From Mucidula mucida (Eukaryota; Basidiomycota; Agaricomycetes; Agaricales; Physalacriaceae): 15,221 nucleotides of DNA. Location of the stretch: assembly GCA_015501055.1 (NCBI GenBank), contig JADNYV010000804.1, positions 1-15,221 of the forward strand, in the 5' to 3' direction. The notes beneath the pieces were generated by a model. The model did no database searches. It was not told the DNA's origin and saw nothing but the letters and a program-made list of their open reading frames with translations. This document shows positions 1 through 9,649 of the stretch, piece after piece. The position numbers and the translations under genes were made by a program. The first letter of the stretch is position 1. Every line of letters begins with the position of its first letter.

Positions 1-455
1 CCATTTCATCTAGGGACTCCGTGCCTTTATGTGCATTGTAGCACTCCGCTACAGAGGATAATGCTATATAATGATGCTTCTTGTTTGTATGTCGTTAAAT
101 AATCTGCAATGACTTCAAACTTATCGTGCAAACAGACTTCATCTTCAACCGAGAGCTCCTCAATCTCCGCACAGACCTCGAATCATCACTCGCCGCTACC
201 AATTAGATATTCAATTGAATGATGCGTCACTACTCCTCCTGCAACACCACAGTCTAATGTTTGTCTATAGTGATTCAGAAGCCAAGAATCCTCCATATTC
301 AAACCTAGAGCCTCTATCAACAACTATTTTGGCTCTATCTCTCATAGTACCATCTCCGTTGTATCTTGTCAATGAGGAGATCATATTGAAATGATGACAC
401 ACATAGAGTTCATTATTGACACGACAGATCATGGGGACATTATGGACGGAACAGA

Positions 456-1250
456 ATGGCTGTCAGATATGGAAGAAGCCCACATAAAATCACCCGCAAA
501 TGCACTCTTGATATCATTATCAAGTCCGGAACATTTTCCACTATGGCTGCTTTCGTCACTTTCACCAAATCATTAATGGACAAATCATGTCGTTCTGTTA
601 CGCTTAACATTAGAGAAAGACATTGGCTCGGGTTCCACTTCTGGGATACACAACAGAACACATCATCCGCAACGTGGCAATGGCAAATGTTGTACTGGAA
701 GTGCTGAATCCTGCCGAGCTGGGACCTGTTGATGATGCTTGCCAACTGCAGTGTAAATTTAAAGGGGAAGAGTATGAGTATGAGTATGAGTTGGGGCTGA
801 CCTCCACTGTTACATAATGGTGACGGTATTGGCTCTGTATTAAATCTATACCTACACCCTGATTAAGACCATGCTCAGGCAATATATGTCCTGAGACATC
901 TGCTTTCACTAGATGCCACTATAATGTTGGGGAGAAGTATGGACATTGAGACACTGTTAACCACTCACCCTTCCATACTTCCCGTGTTCTTCAACAAGGC
1001 TGGCTCAAAAAGGGGGCTTGCGCTATGTAAACCACTAACAAACATCCATAAGTCTGCAGGCTTCACATTACATTTGCTGGACTCACAGCCCTCACCTCTA
1101 TCTGTAGTCGGATCATTGTCCGCCTTCTGTGGTCAACTTTTGGATACACTGGTCTTGCAAGTAATAAAAAATGATGTGAGTGCCCTTCTTGATTGGCTCC
1201 TAGTACAAACAGATCAGCCAAGTGTCTTGCCACAGAAGCTGATTCTGTGA
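456..1250 (+). pseudogene. Decayed protein-coding relic, family unknown
   Basis: Three open segments follow each other on the plus strand in different frames: 456-707, about 670-817 and 924-1250. The first reads protein-like (for example IIIKSGTFSTMAAFVTF, then RERHWLGFHFW). At about 670-700 the sensible reading jumps one frame and continues as NVVLEVLNPAELGPVDD and CQLQCKFKGEEYEYEYEL. The third segment contains QPSPLSVVGSLSAFCGQLLD and ends at a stop at 1248-1250. No introns with good splice signals restore one frame, so I read this as an old gene broken by frameshifts rather than a live one. Its composition is more AT-rich than the intact genes downstream. I do not recognise the family. The alternative is that these are chance open frames in intergenic DNA. 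Confidence 0.4.
770..790. repeat. Short GAGTAT hexanucleotide tandem repeat
   Basis: Three and a half head-to-tail copies of GAGTAT lie inside the coding relic. In its reading frame they encode an EYEYEYE stretch. The array is short and may be a chance microsatellite. Confidence 0.7.
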
Positions 1251-1953
1251 TTTTACATGAAAGCTCTGCAGAACATTCAATATCAACATTGGCAGAAACT
1301 AGCTTGAAGGTCTTGAACTAGGGGACCTGCTAATAAAAAAGCTCTAGCTACCTGATCCACAACTACTGCATGAAGCGGCCATAACGGTGGAGAACCAATC
1401 ACCTGATACTTTATTAATGCTCTCAATCTCGCTGTTGGATGCTACGAGTTGAAAACTAGGGAATTTTGTGCAGAGATAAAAAGTTAACCCATTAGAAGAA
1501 GTACTTTACAAGCAATCAGTAATGTATCTGTCAAGTAAATCTATCTCATTAACCAGGTATCCATCTCATCCACTTCTTTGGGTGTCAGTATCACAGAAGG
1601 ATTATGTTTGTAAAAGATGGGATATAAAGGAATCATAAAACAATTGTCCTGGGCTGTGTACAACATCACACGACACTCGGACTACATCACCTCTTTCTTG
1701 CCCTTCATCCAAAATAAACCTAAAGATTCAACAACCTTTGTCCTAGGAGATGCATACAATCCAGGAAGTGCACTGAAGGAGGAGTCTTCTGGGGCGCTAT
1801 GCAGATATGTAAAATGTTTTCTGTCTAGAAAAGGTATTGCTTGTGGGCATTGAGGTTCAAAATGATACACTTTCAAAAAGGGAGGCATCACTTTGGTTGT
1901 TCTTCTATAGTCTCATACCATTTGGCTGTGCCCACCCTAAAAGAGAACCTGTG

Positions 1954-2285
1954 CACAGCCGTCTGGGATCCAACAAGCCAATTTGGCAGGTAGTTAACTT
2001 TGGCTTTATTGGGTCACATGCATCCTCTGCCAGGCAAGCTGCAGAGAGTGACAGAGCCATCTGAAGTTGTCATATCACCCAAATTTGAACCGTGTTTGGA
2101 AGGAGAATAGAAATACATTCAATTTTTTTTGGCCCTCCACAAAGCAATGAACATGCTAGTAAGTATATCTAATCATCCTGAGGGGGCACAAAATGAGTGT
2201 TGAAGGATTGGAGAGGCCAATATGCATGCCAGAAAGCAAAGTTAACTACCTGTCAAATTGGCTTGTTGGATCCCAGACGGCTGTG
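1954..2285. repeat. 49-bp inverted repeat with 234-bp spacer
   Basis: The arm at 1954-2002 (starting CACAGCCGTCTGGGATCC) is the reverse complement of 2237-2285 at 48 of 49 positions; the single difference is GGCAGG against GACAGG. Similarity continues weakly for a few bases past both ends of each arm (CATGCAT occurs beyond the inner end of both) and then stops. The arrangement suggests a small non-autonomous element or an inverted insertion of two copies of one repeat. No target-site duplication is obvious, and the spacer has no convincing open frame. Confidence 0.8.
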
Positions 2286-2421
2286 TATGCTAGTTCTTCT
2301 GGCAATACAAATACCCATTGAAAAATTGACTGGACATAGTAACAAACAGCGCCAGAAACTGTGGAGTAGTAACAAAATGGTGCTAAAATACAAAGAAGGT
2401 CTGCTTCCACAAACAAATGAT

Positions 2422-2682
2422 ATACTGTACTAACGCGACCGGATCTTCACGGCATGTTACGCGTTATGATTGTGAACTAAATTACCAGTAGTTCATCCAG
2501 GGTCCATAGACCATATTGGGAGCCGCGGGAGGCGGCGGCGTGAGCCGCCGCGGCGAAAATTTCCGCATTTGGGCTGATCCCGACAAAATTTACCGTTGTT
2601 ACGCGTTATGGAAGCCAAATTAGTTCACTTCACGGGGCCCTGTGACGTGTTATGTGAATTAACGGTCGCGTTAGTACAGTAT
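2422..2682. mobile_element. MITE-like element with 20-bp perfect terminal inverted repeats
   Basis: The left end ATACTGTACTAACGCGACCG (2422-2441) is the exact reverse complement of 2663-2682. If the true ends are CTGTACTAAC..., each side is flanked by TA (2423-2424 and 2680-2681), which fits a TA target-site duplication as made by Tc1/mariner- or PIF-like transposases. Inside is a second inverted pair, GTGAACTAA at 2472-2480 and TTAGTTCAC at 2620-2628. There is also a direct repeat, GTTACGCGTTATG, at 2456-2468 and 2598-2610, and a GC-rich hairpin in the centre. At 261 bp it cannot encode a transposase, so it would be mobilised in trans by an element elsewhere in the genome. The superfamily is inferred only from size, ends and the TA flanks. 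Confidence 0.75.
2532..2551. repeat. GC-rich perfect hairpin in the centre of the element
   Basis: GCGGCGGC at 2532-2539 and GCCGCCGC at 2544-2551 form an 8-bp perfect stem with a GTGA loop. It is embedded in a locally very GC-rich patch, while the rest of the element is near 50% GC or lower. It may be a structural part of the element. Confidence 0.7.
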
Positions 2683-3772
2683 TGCAGGAACTTGCTGAAA
2701 GAGTCCACGCTCAAGTAAGAGACTGCCGGGTGCAATATAATCATAAGCATCAGTGCAATCTCCAATCTCCTCCAGGAAAAATAGTAGAAGATCCCTCAGA
2801 AATGATATAGAGAACTATTGCTCTCATCAAAATCCACTGAAGACATCTATATATGAGAACAGAGAAGCCTGCTCCAGAAAGCAGGAAATGAAGATCAAGG
2901 CAAGGTGTTAAGGCTTATTATCAACTTTGAGAGACTTTGGATTATTGGGTAAAGATGGATTTGCAAGTAAGTCCTGACAAACAAGATAGAAGGTGTATCC
3001 TTTGGTCAAGTCTAAGTGTTCCTGAACAAAATGTTCCTTTAGGCTGATTTCACAAAACATGGTGCTGACCAGACGCCCTAGTTTATGTACAATCATGGAC
3101 ACAAAGAAGCAATCGCCAAAACAGAAGAGGGGCGGTCACGGACCCCAATCACTCGGTTGGCTCAATGTTCATACTTAAGAGGAATGATGATTGTCCCTTA
3201 CAGGAGAGTGATACATGAGCACAAAAGGCGACAAGGATTCAAATCCAAGATAATACCATGTGCGATAGAATCAGAAGCGCTGGATCCGTCACCAAAATTT
3301 TGACGCCACATCATTCTTCACACATAATTTAGGTCCCGCGGTGCATTGAAATCATGATTTAGGTATGTGTATCCTCTTCCATGTTGACTACAGCTGCTCG
3401 TAGTATACCATCAGTATCTTTGACCCTCGGGCACCGAACGGACATCATAGCTTTGTCCCTCCACCAGGTCTACTATTTCCCCGGGCCCCTTATTCTAAGC
3501 CGCAGCGGTTAAGGCGCAATTCTTCTTGTTTTGGGACACTCAGTGTACGCGGACGTTGTATTTCAATCAAGTGGCCACAAAGAGCAAAGCCACCGGTAAT
3601 GCAGAAGAAATCACCTGATGTATTAGTACTAGGTGTAATCCGTAATACCTTCTCCATCGTCGAAGCGTATCGCGGAGACAAGAACAAGTTCGGCGATCAT
3701 GGTCAAAGCGAAGTCAACCGATCACGTGTCCGTCGCGCGACTTATTCCCGACCATCACCATTTGAACTACCC

Positions 3773-5405
3773 ATGGTCTTTCACTGGTCAAGTAAGCAAG
3801 CCGTCTATGTCTTTCGGTTTTGGCATTCTGCTAACAAAAAAATCTTCAAATAGCTCCACAACGTCGAATTGGACATGCTCACCTCGAGCCCATTCCTGTC
3901 GAAATCTATCATGAAATTTTCACCTACATCGAACCATCTCCAGATTTTTCGGAAGCCGATTGTCGCGCGACATTCTCCTCCATCGCCGGAGTCTGCAGAT
4001 TCTTCGCCGCAGAGGCGCTCCCCCATGTTTTCCATTCCTTTCACGTCGCCTGCCACTCGCCTGGGAGTCGTAACGCGATGAAGTTATGCAGAGAAATCAA
4101 GAACGACAAGCCGCTTGCCTCCCACATTGCCACGCTCATTAAAGAGTGTGTCTTCAGCGGCTGGGTGTTCGACGAAGAGAACCAGACCGAGGAAGCTGCG
4201 CTCGCTGCCCTGTTGAGCCTTGTTCGGAAGGCGATTCAGAAGATGCCGGAGCTGGAGAGCATCAAGCTAGAGAATTGCAGCGTATCAAACGCCGTGGTGA
4301 AGCTCGTCTGTCAAGCACCGGGCCTTCGTTCGTTGCATCTCTATCAGTGTCGCCTGACGAGTCTGGTTGACGACAAAATTTGGGACAAGCTCACTTCAAC
4401 GCGTATTGACCACCTCACGCTGATTGATTTGCAAGATGAGGCCAACGAAATTGAGAGCGGTTCTCTGATTTCCCACATTCCCTTGCAGCATCTCGTCTCC
4501 TTGAGAACGAACTATTGTGCGGTATTGGATAACCTTACTGGCCCTACAAATCACCTCCAGCGCCTCGAAATCACTGAGTACAGATATTCCATGGATGGCC
4601 TTGTAGCTCTGGCGGACGCCATCGGGCGACTTTCTTTGCTCACGCATCTCAGCATTCACCGCCTCACCAAAGTCACACTCGCATTGAACGACAGCCCGGG
4701 TCCTTCCATGCCTACACATTTCACAGTCATATTTCTTCCTTCTCTTCGCTCTCTCCTCTGTCCAGGGAGTATAGCGGCCGCGATTCTGTCCCCAGCCCCA
4801 AATTCACTCATGCACCTTGACCTGACGGGAAAGCATGTCATTGAGAGTACCTTCTCGAATGTGCATACCCCTTGGTGTTTTCCTACGCTCGACAATGTCC
4901 ATGTGGACGGATTAGAAGAGTTGGTACTGCCAACGCACGGCATGATCAAAGGAGCCTTCCCGTTCAATCATCCGCACCCGCTTCTGAGAAAGCTCACGAT
5001 CATTCGTGAGGACCTTGGCAAACAAAGTTTTGCCTTGAGTTGCATCGTAGTATGTCCTTGTGTCGTTATTCTCGATGCGAAGTGCTCATGTTGTCTTAGA
5101 TTCTGCAAGCTGTATGCACTGTATCTCAAACTGCCAACATCCCCCCACTTGTCGAGATATCGTTCATTTCGGGATCCGAATTGCGATGGCTTCTGGATCT
5201 GCCCTCACAGCGTAACGAGATCCAGTGTTTGTCCCCATTGTTCCCCACACTGCGTGAAGTACAACTTGAAGAGTGCGTTTGCTGGGCTCTCGTTGAAGGG
5301 AGCTGGGAACCCACTATCCTCCAGCCGAAGACGCTGAGGCATCTCATGGCGGAGTTTCCGGAAGAGTGTAAGGACTATGGTAGATGCATCGCGCGCTATT
5401 GTTAA
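3773..5405 (+). CDS. F-box domain protein with leucine-rich-repeat-like region
   Basis: Exons: 3773-3791, 3854-5049 and 5100-5405, giving about 506 aa. Intron 1 (62 nt) has GTAAGC, a CTAAC branch site and AAATAG. Intron 2 (50 nt) has GTATGT and CTTAG. Phases fit at both junctions. Residues about 19-65 form an F-box (PIPVEIYHEIFTYI, then CRFFAAEALPHVF), the part that binds Skp1 in SCF ubiquitin ligases. The rest has leucine-rich units (LRSLHLYQCRLTSL, LTHLSIHRLTKVTL, PTLREVQLEEC) expected to recognise the substrate. This layout is common in large Agaricomycete F-box families; the target is unknown. The ATG at 3773 sits in a good CCATGG context. An in-frame ATG at 3599 would add 58 residues without domain features, so I prefer the shorter form. 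Without intron 2 the frame runs on to a false stop at 5337. It lies tail-to-tail with the chromodomain gene, 121 bp apart. Confidence 0.85.
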
Positions 5406-5526
5406 CTCGAACACTTCTTGTTTTGCATTTGATAGGCTGAAGGTCATTACTCGTACAGCAAAGAATTGAGAATTTCATCCTGGAGTATTTGAAAACAATT
5501 TTCATCTTTTATATACCTTCCTGGTC

Positions 5527-7833
5527 TCATCCTGCACCGGCGCTGAGGGTTAACCTCTTCTCTTCCTCTGACCGCATATTAGCAATAACCCGTTCCGCCT
5601 CCTCGGCCCTCGCCCTCATCTTCGCTAACTCGCCGTTCAGCCTATCCAACTCCCTCTTATCGCCGTCCGCCTTCAACTCATCTTTCCGAATGATAAATTC
5701 TGCAGCCTGGCGCCATCGTTGAGCATCCTCCTCTAACCAAGCAACGCGCTGTTCGAGGAATCTTGTACAGCTGGAGGTTTGAGGTACGGTGTTTGCGGGT
5801 GCGGATAGGGAGTCTGTGGGCGTGGTCGTGTTAACGGTACAGGAGTCCTCTTGGAGAAGCGAGAGCTGGGCATCCTTTTCTGCGAGCTCGGCGCACTTCT
5901 CGGATAGCTGGCGTTGGAGGTCACGAATGGTTTCTTCAGCGTGTGAACTGGTAGGATCCTGTCGAAAACGATGAGCACCAAAACACTCGAGACCCACGGA
6001 AGAACGGCGTACGCCCTGCACATCATAAAACTCGTCATCGTCAGGATATTGTAACTCCATATCCTGCGCAAATGTAACATTATTAATTGCGCCACAATAT
6101 TTGGATGAGAAACTTACTAAAATATTATGGCTCGCATTTTCCTCGATCGATTCACCGGAGGGTTCGCCGTCTTCAGCGCCTATTTCTCTTCGCTCCAAAT
6201 CCTTTGTTGACGCTTCCTCCCTTCGATATCCTTCAGTTTCAGTGGCACTGATACTGGGGTGTAGAGGTTCTCGAGACCCATCAGCAGAACACTTGTCCAT
6301 GTTATCGACTGAGCTTTCGGGAGTGTGCCTAGAATTATGGATAGAGGTTGCGCGGCGTGCTTGAGGGTAGGATGAGGATATGTGGTCATTCTTGACGGCA
6401 TCGAAATGTATCAGGTAGCTTGACTCGTCATCGGTATCCACGTCCTGGAGCTCGAGGTAGGGCGCCTTGATCGTGTCAAGCGCATCATTATCTGCCGACA
6501 TCCCCTCTCCGACCGAAACCACATTCCCGGCTGCATTGTCAGCCTGAGCCTTCTCGAGTCCCACACTGCCTCCCGACGCTTCTGAATCTCCGTCACTTCG
6601 TGTTGTAGTGGCCGAGCGAATATTTATATCCGAATCCGAAGCACTTTCGCGTACCGCCTGGTCATTACCACGAGTTTCCTGCGAGTCCACCGTGTCCTTC
6701 AATGACCCTTGCACGATAGGGCCACTGTCAAGCCCTATGGCGATATGCATCCCCACCTCAGCCAACCCTAATGACATGGCACGAATCAGGTCCAACCGTG
6801 GTATGACAGGCCCAAGAAGCGTGTCCTTCGTTGACTGTACACCACTGTTCATCGCGACCAGTGTCTTCATTGGCTCCGGCTCTCTCCAGCCCTCAAGCTC
6901 CCTCTCGGGCTCTGGCGAGTCGGATTCCAGGAACAGGGGATCTGGGATCCGCTGTTGCAGCTCTGGGCTGGATTGGTCGTTCTGCAGTACCGATGTAACG
7001 TGCGACGGTATGCTTGGAGTGTCGACCTTCCTCTTCTTCGAAAGGAGATCGGGCTCGTCCTCCGAAGTATAAGGATGCTTTCGCATGCATTGAACGATGG
7101 ACGATGATGTCGAAGGGCGCGACGTCGCTTGAGGTGATTTAGATACTGCAGGAAGTGATAAGCGATGGGTGTATAAGATGCTAGCACCGAATCGTACATG
7201 CGGAGTTCGCCTTGGTGGTGGCACGAGCGCGGGAATGGGCTTCCGCACCTGGAGGAAGGCTGGATGAAGCGGAACGTTGTGTCGTTTTGGATGAGGCTGA
7301 CACCGATTTGCTGACCTGCCACCCATCTTTCCAAGACCCCTTCCGTACAGATATAACGTTGTCGTTTTGATGCTCCTCGTCTTCGTCCATCGCCTCCTTC
7401 ATCACAGATCTACGTCTTTTTGATGGCTGAACGGGACCCTTCGCGGCGGGAGAACAAGTTTCTTGCCTACCCTTCGCCTGGTTTCCCTTTGCTCTCCATG
7501 CATCGACCAAATCGTTGGTCGCATCCTTCTTCGGAATCCAATCTTGCGGCCAGGGCTTTCCAGTAGCGGGATCCAAGCCAGCCCAGCGAATCTGTATGAG
7601 CGCGTAGGTCGCATATCCCAACAAAATCTATGTATGTACCTGATAAAGAATCGTTAGATCGGCTTGCTGATATACAACGCAAGACAAAAATTGCGCGCCA
7701 AAGCAAGAGCGAATTGCTCTGGAGGAGAAATGGAAGAAAGGCTAGAGCGCACCTTATACTTCAGCGTCGTCTCGCCCGTGATTTCGATAACCGCCCAGAG
7801 GTCCTCGTCGTCCGATCTGTCTTGGAAGTCCAT
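5527..7833 (-). CDS. Chromodomain-like nuclear protein with C-terminal coiled coil
   Basis: Minus-strand exons, 5' to 3': 7833-7753, 7591-7198, 7145-6118 and 6063-5527, giving 679 aa with matching phases. Introns 2 (52 nt) and 3 (54 nt, GTAAGT..GCGCAG) are ordinary. Intron 1 is 161 nt and looks composite. Residues about 11-62 read as a chromodomain-like fold split by intron 1: LWAVIEITGETTLKYK, then IRWAGLDPATGKPW, then QDWIPKKDATNDLVDAWR, with the tryptophans and acidic/aromatic spacing of such domains. Basic nuclear-localisation candidates are KRRR (85-88) and KKRKV (195-199). A long low-complexity middle rich in Ser, Asp and Glu follows. Predicted coiled coils lie near residues 542-574 (IRDLQRQLSEKCAELAEKD) and 600-672. 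A role in binding methylated histone tails is inferred from the domain; no catalytic domain is present. The start at 7833 is the first ATG in the chromodomain frame. Confidence 0.8.
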
Positions 7834-8155
7834 TGGTGGAAGATTGGGCAAATGTCAAGCGGTTAACGTATGCCGAGCGCAGGAACTAGTCGTTGTCCCA
7901 GGCAGCGAGATGGAGGGCGTTTGAACGTGGGACCATGGTGGGGAGAATCAACTCATGTCATCAAATCATCAGAGCACGCATGTTATGCCGGCATCCCTCC
8001 GGGATTGGATTTCGCTTGCAAACTTGCAACACCGTGGTCTGCCTTTTCGCAATTAGAGACAGCTTCGCTCCAGAGCAAACATTGTAAAGTTCCGATTTTG
8101 ATGCTATAACGATAGTGTTAGATCTGGTTTGCCGAGGACAAAGGTTAAATCGAAT
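7834..8155. other. Upstream region of the chromodomain gene
   Basis: This interval holds no convincing gene. Short plus-strand open frames (about 7870-8109) have no recognisable motif and overlap each other. The promoter of the minus-strand chromodomain gene must lie here, but I see no clear TATA or CCAAT box in the right orientation and position. Confidence 0.45.
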
Positions 8156-8660
8156 TCAGCAACATTGCCAGAAATTCGGCGCCGGTGGAATCTCTATTTT
8201 GAGGCGAGTATAGACTTTTGACCTGGTCCATTCCGGGAAAAGCCCTCCCAGAGTGAAGACGGGTCGCGGGTCCTCACCGTTGCCTATGATCATGCCAAAG
8301 CGCATGGTGAAATACTCCAACGAGTAAAATCTGAAACTGGAGACAACGTCGTCCAATCTCCTCCACTGCGCAATGTCTGTGACGTCCATTCGGTTGACAT
8401 AGACGGTGAGATTGAGGACCTTAATAACGGAGCTCGGAAATCGAAGACATGTATTATATCTCGACGTGCCGAATTGCCCAGGCCTGAACAATTCGAGAGC
8501 AGCTGACGAGCGTGTCCCGGTCGGTAATCATATCAAGGATGGATGTCAAACAGTTCTTCGAGGAACGGCCCAAGGCAGAGGCATGACTTTGTTGATGGTG
8601 GTGAATAAAGGAGTGTCCTTTGATTGCCGAAGATCGCGTGGCGACATACTTAAGTGAGAG
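8156..8660 (-). pseudogene. Degenerate F-box protein gene relic
   Basis: Read on the minus strand, about 8570-8455 gives an F-box signature. LGPFLEELFDIH is in one frame, and ILDMITDRDTLVSCSR followed by QAWA is in the next, so a one-base frameshift lies near 8535-8545. That frame stops at about 8454. A second open piece (8491-8156) resembles the repeat region of Agaricomycete F-box proteins (VLNLTVYV, WRRLDDVVSSFRF, SLEYFTMRFGMIIG, then LFPEWTRSKVYTRLKIEI). The F-box is joined almost directly to this late segment, so most of the middle of a normal gene is missing. No intron with good signals repairs the frame. I infer a truncated, frameshifted paralogue of an F-box gene, of a different subfamily from the intact one at 3773-5405. 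Confidence 0.6.
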
Positions 8661-8950
8661 TTTGGTCACCGTTCACGTTACACGTCCATCTCGCTTTCAT
8701 AGTACTTATTCGCCGAACCGTCAAGCCAGGCATGCAATCTAACGGCAATCGCACTCTCACCCGTGCTCATAAGCTGATCTCAAAACGCCTCAGAAAATGG
8801 GAAAGTGAATGATATAAAATGGCATAACAAGCAGAGGTTCAACGCGTTCCATCAATAATCCCTACGCCTCACCAACAAATGTACTCAACCTCCATAGAGA
8901 CTAAAATAGGCCTTGTAGCTCCCTGATGCGAGCACCTCGACATGAGTCGT

Positions 8951-9649
8951 CTAAACGGCACCCGACACCTTGTGAAAGATCCAATTCTTCTGTGCGATAG
9001 CGGCTGACTCCTTCGAAAGTGTGACCTGATGAGCCATTCAGCGCCATTGAAGACGGCACATCGCGGAGGCATACTTACGTCACTGGTCGCGGACGGTAGA
9101 GTCCAGTATACTGGTTTGCGGTCCGTGCCATTGTAGTTAATCCTATAAGCCGTGATTTAGTAGGCATACATGCAGACACAACGAAGACGAACGTGTATTC
9201 GTCCGAAGCACCCGTCGGTTTGATGACCCAGTTCCTGGTGTTGGAAACTGGAGCCGAAACGACACTCGCACCGTCTGGAACAGCATTCGGGTAGCTAGTA
9301 TTGCCCTGGTTGTTGATTGTGTAGGTATTCTTGTCCGCATCGACGCTGGTTATCTTCCACTATACGGACAATGATGAGCATTACAAAGCAGCCACAAATG
9401 ACGTGATCTCTGACCTGGAAGTATGTACTGTCTTCATTGAAAGTATCAACTTTTGCGGGCAGGTTCACTCCCTTGTCCCCAAAGAGGACAGAGGGTTGCG
9501 TGAAGACGGCGCTCGAAATACAGTAGACACCATCGGTAAGAGCGGACAACTTGAGGAAATACTGTGGATACGAAAGTGATGGAGAATCAGGACAACTGCA
9601 GTGGTAGCCTTTATACCTTTTGCAAAGCGTAGAAAGTCCAGGCTGACAT
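8951..9649 (-). CDS. Small beta-trefoil protein, peptidase-inhibitor-I66/ricin-B-like
   Basis: Minus-strand exons: 9649-9617, 9561-9415, 9359-9193, 9142-9079 and 9025-8951, giving 161 aa. Introns are 50-55 nt; intron 3 has a CTACTAAA branch site and intron 4 starts GTAAGT. All phases match. No signal peptide is seen, so it is probably cytosolic. Three tryptophan-centred strands recur about every 45 residues (FQWKITSVD at about 59-67, NWVIKPTG at 103-110, NWIFHKV at 151-157). GVYCIS lies near the N terminus and VYWTLPS lies between the second and third. This three-fold pattern fits a beta-trefoil such as fungal serine-peptidase inhibitors of family I66 (cospin type) or ricin-B-like lectins. 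The exact activity cannot be decided from sequence. The N terminus is the weakest part: an ATG at 9830-9832 followed by a 51-nt intron (9814-9764) would join an in-frame open stretch and add about 44 residues. Confidence 0.7.

Larger units (their letters stand above)
1251..3598. other. Gene-poor stretch with repeats, no convincing gene
   Basis: The longest open frames here (1617-1853, 1837-2064, 2197-2433 on plus; 2908-3102 on minus) are under 80 codons. They show no recognisable domain and are not joined by plausible introns. The interval contains the inverted repeat at 1954-2285 and the terminal-inverted-repeat element at 2422-2682. The last few hundred bases (about 3300-3772) must include the promoter of the F-box gene. 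I see no clear TATA box or other named site there. Confidence 0.5.

Noticed and set aside
3160..3265. Possible tRNA gene (GGATTCAAATCC resembles a T-arm)
   Set aside because: No matching acceptor stem, D-arm or anticodon arm could be placed upstream at the right distance.
6608..7072. 154-codon plus-strand open frame
   Set aside because: It is antisense to the large third exon of the chromodomain gene and is explained as a shadow of it.
8812..8828. TATAAAA-like sequence on the plus strand
   Set aside because: No gene on the plus strand starts within the next kilobase, and it lies downstream of the minus-strand trefoil gene.
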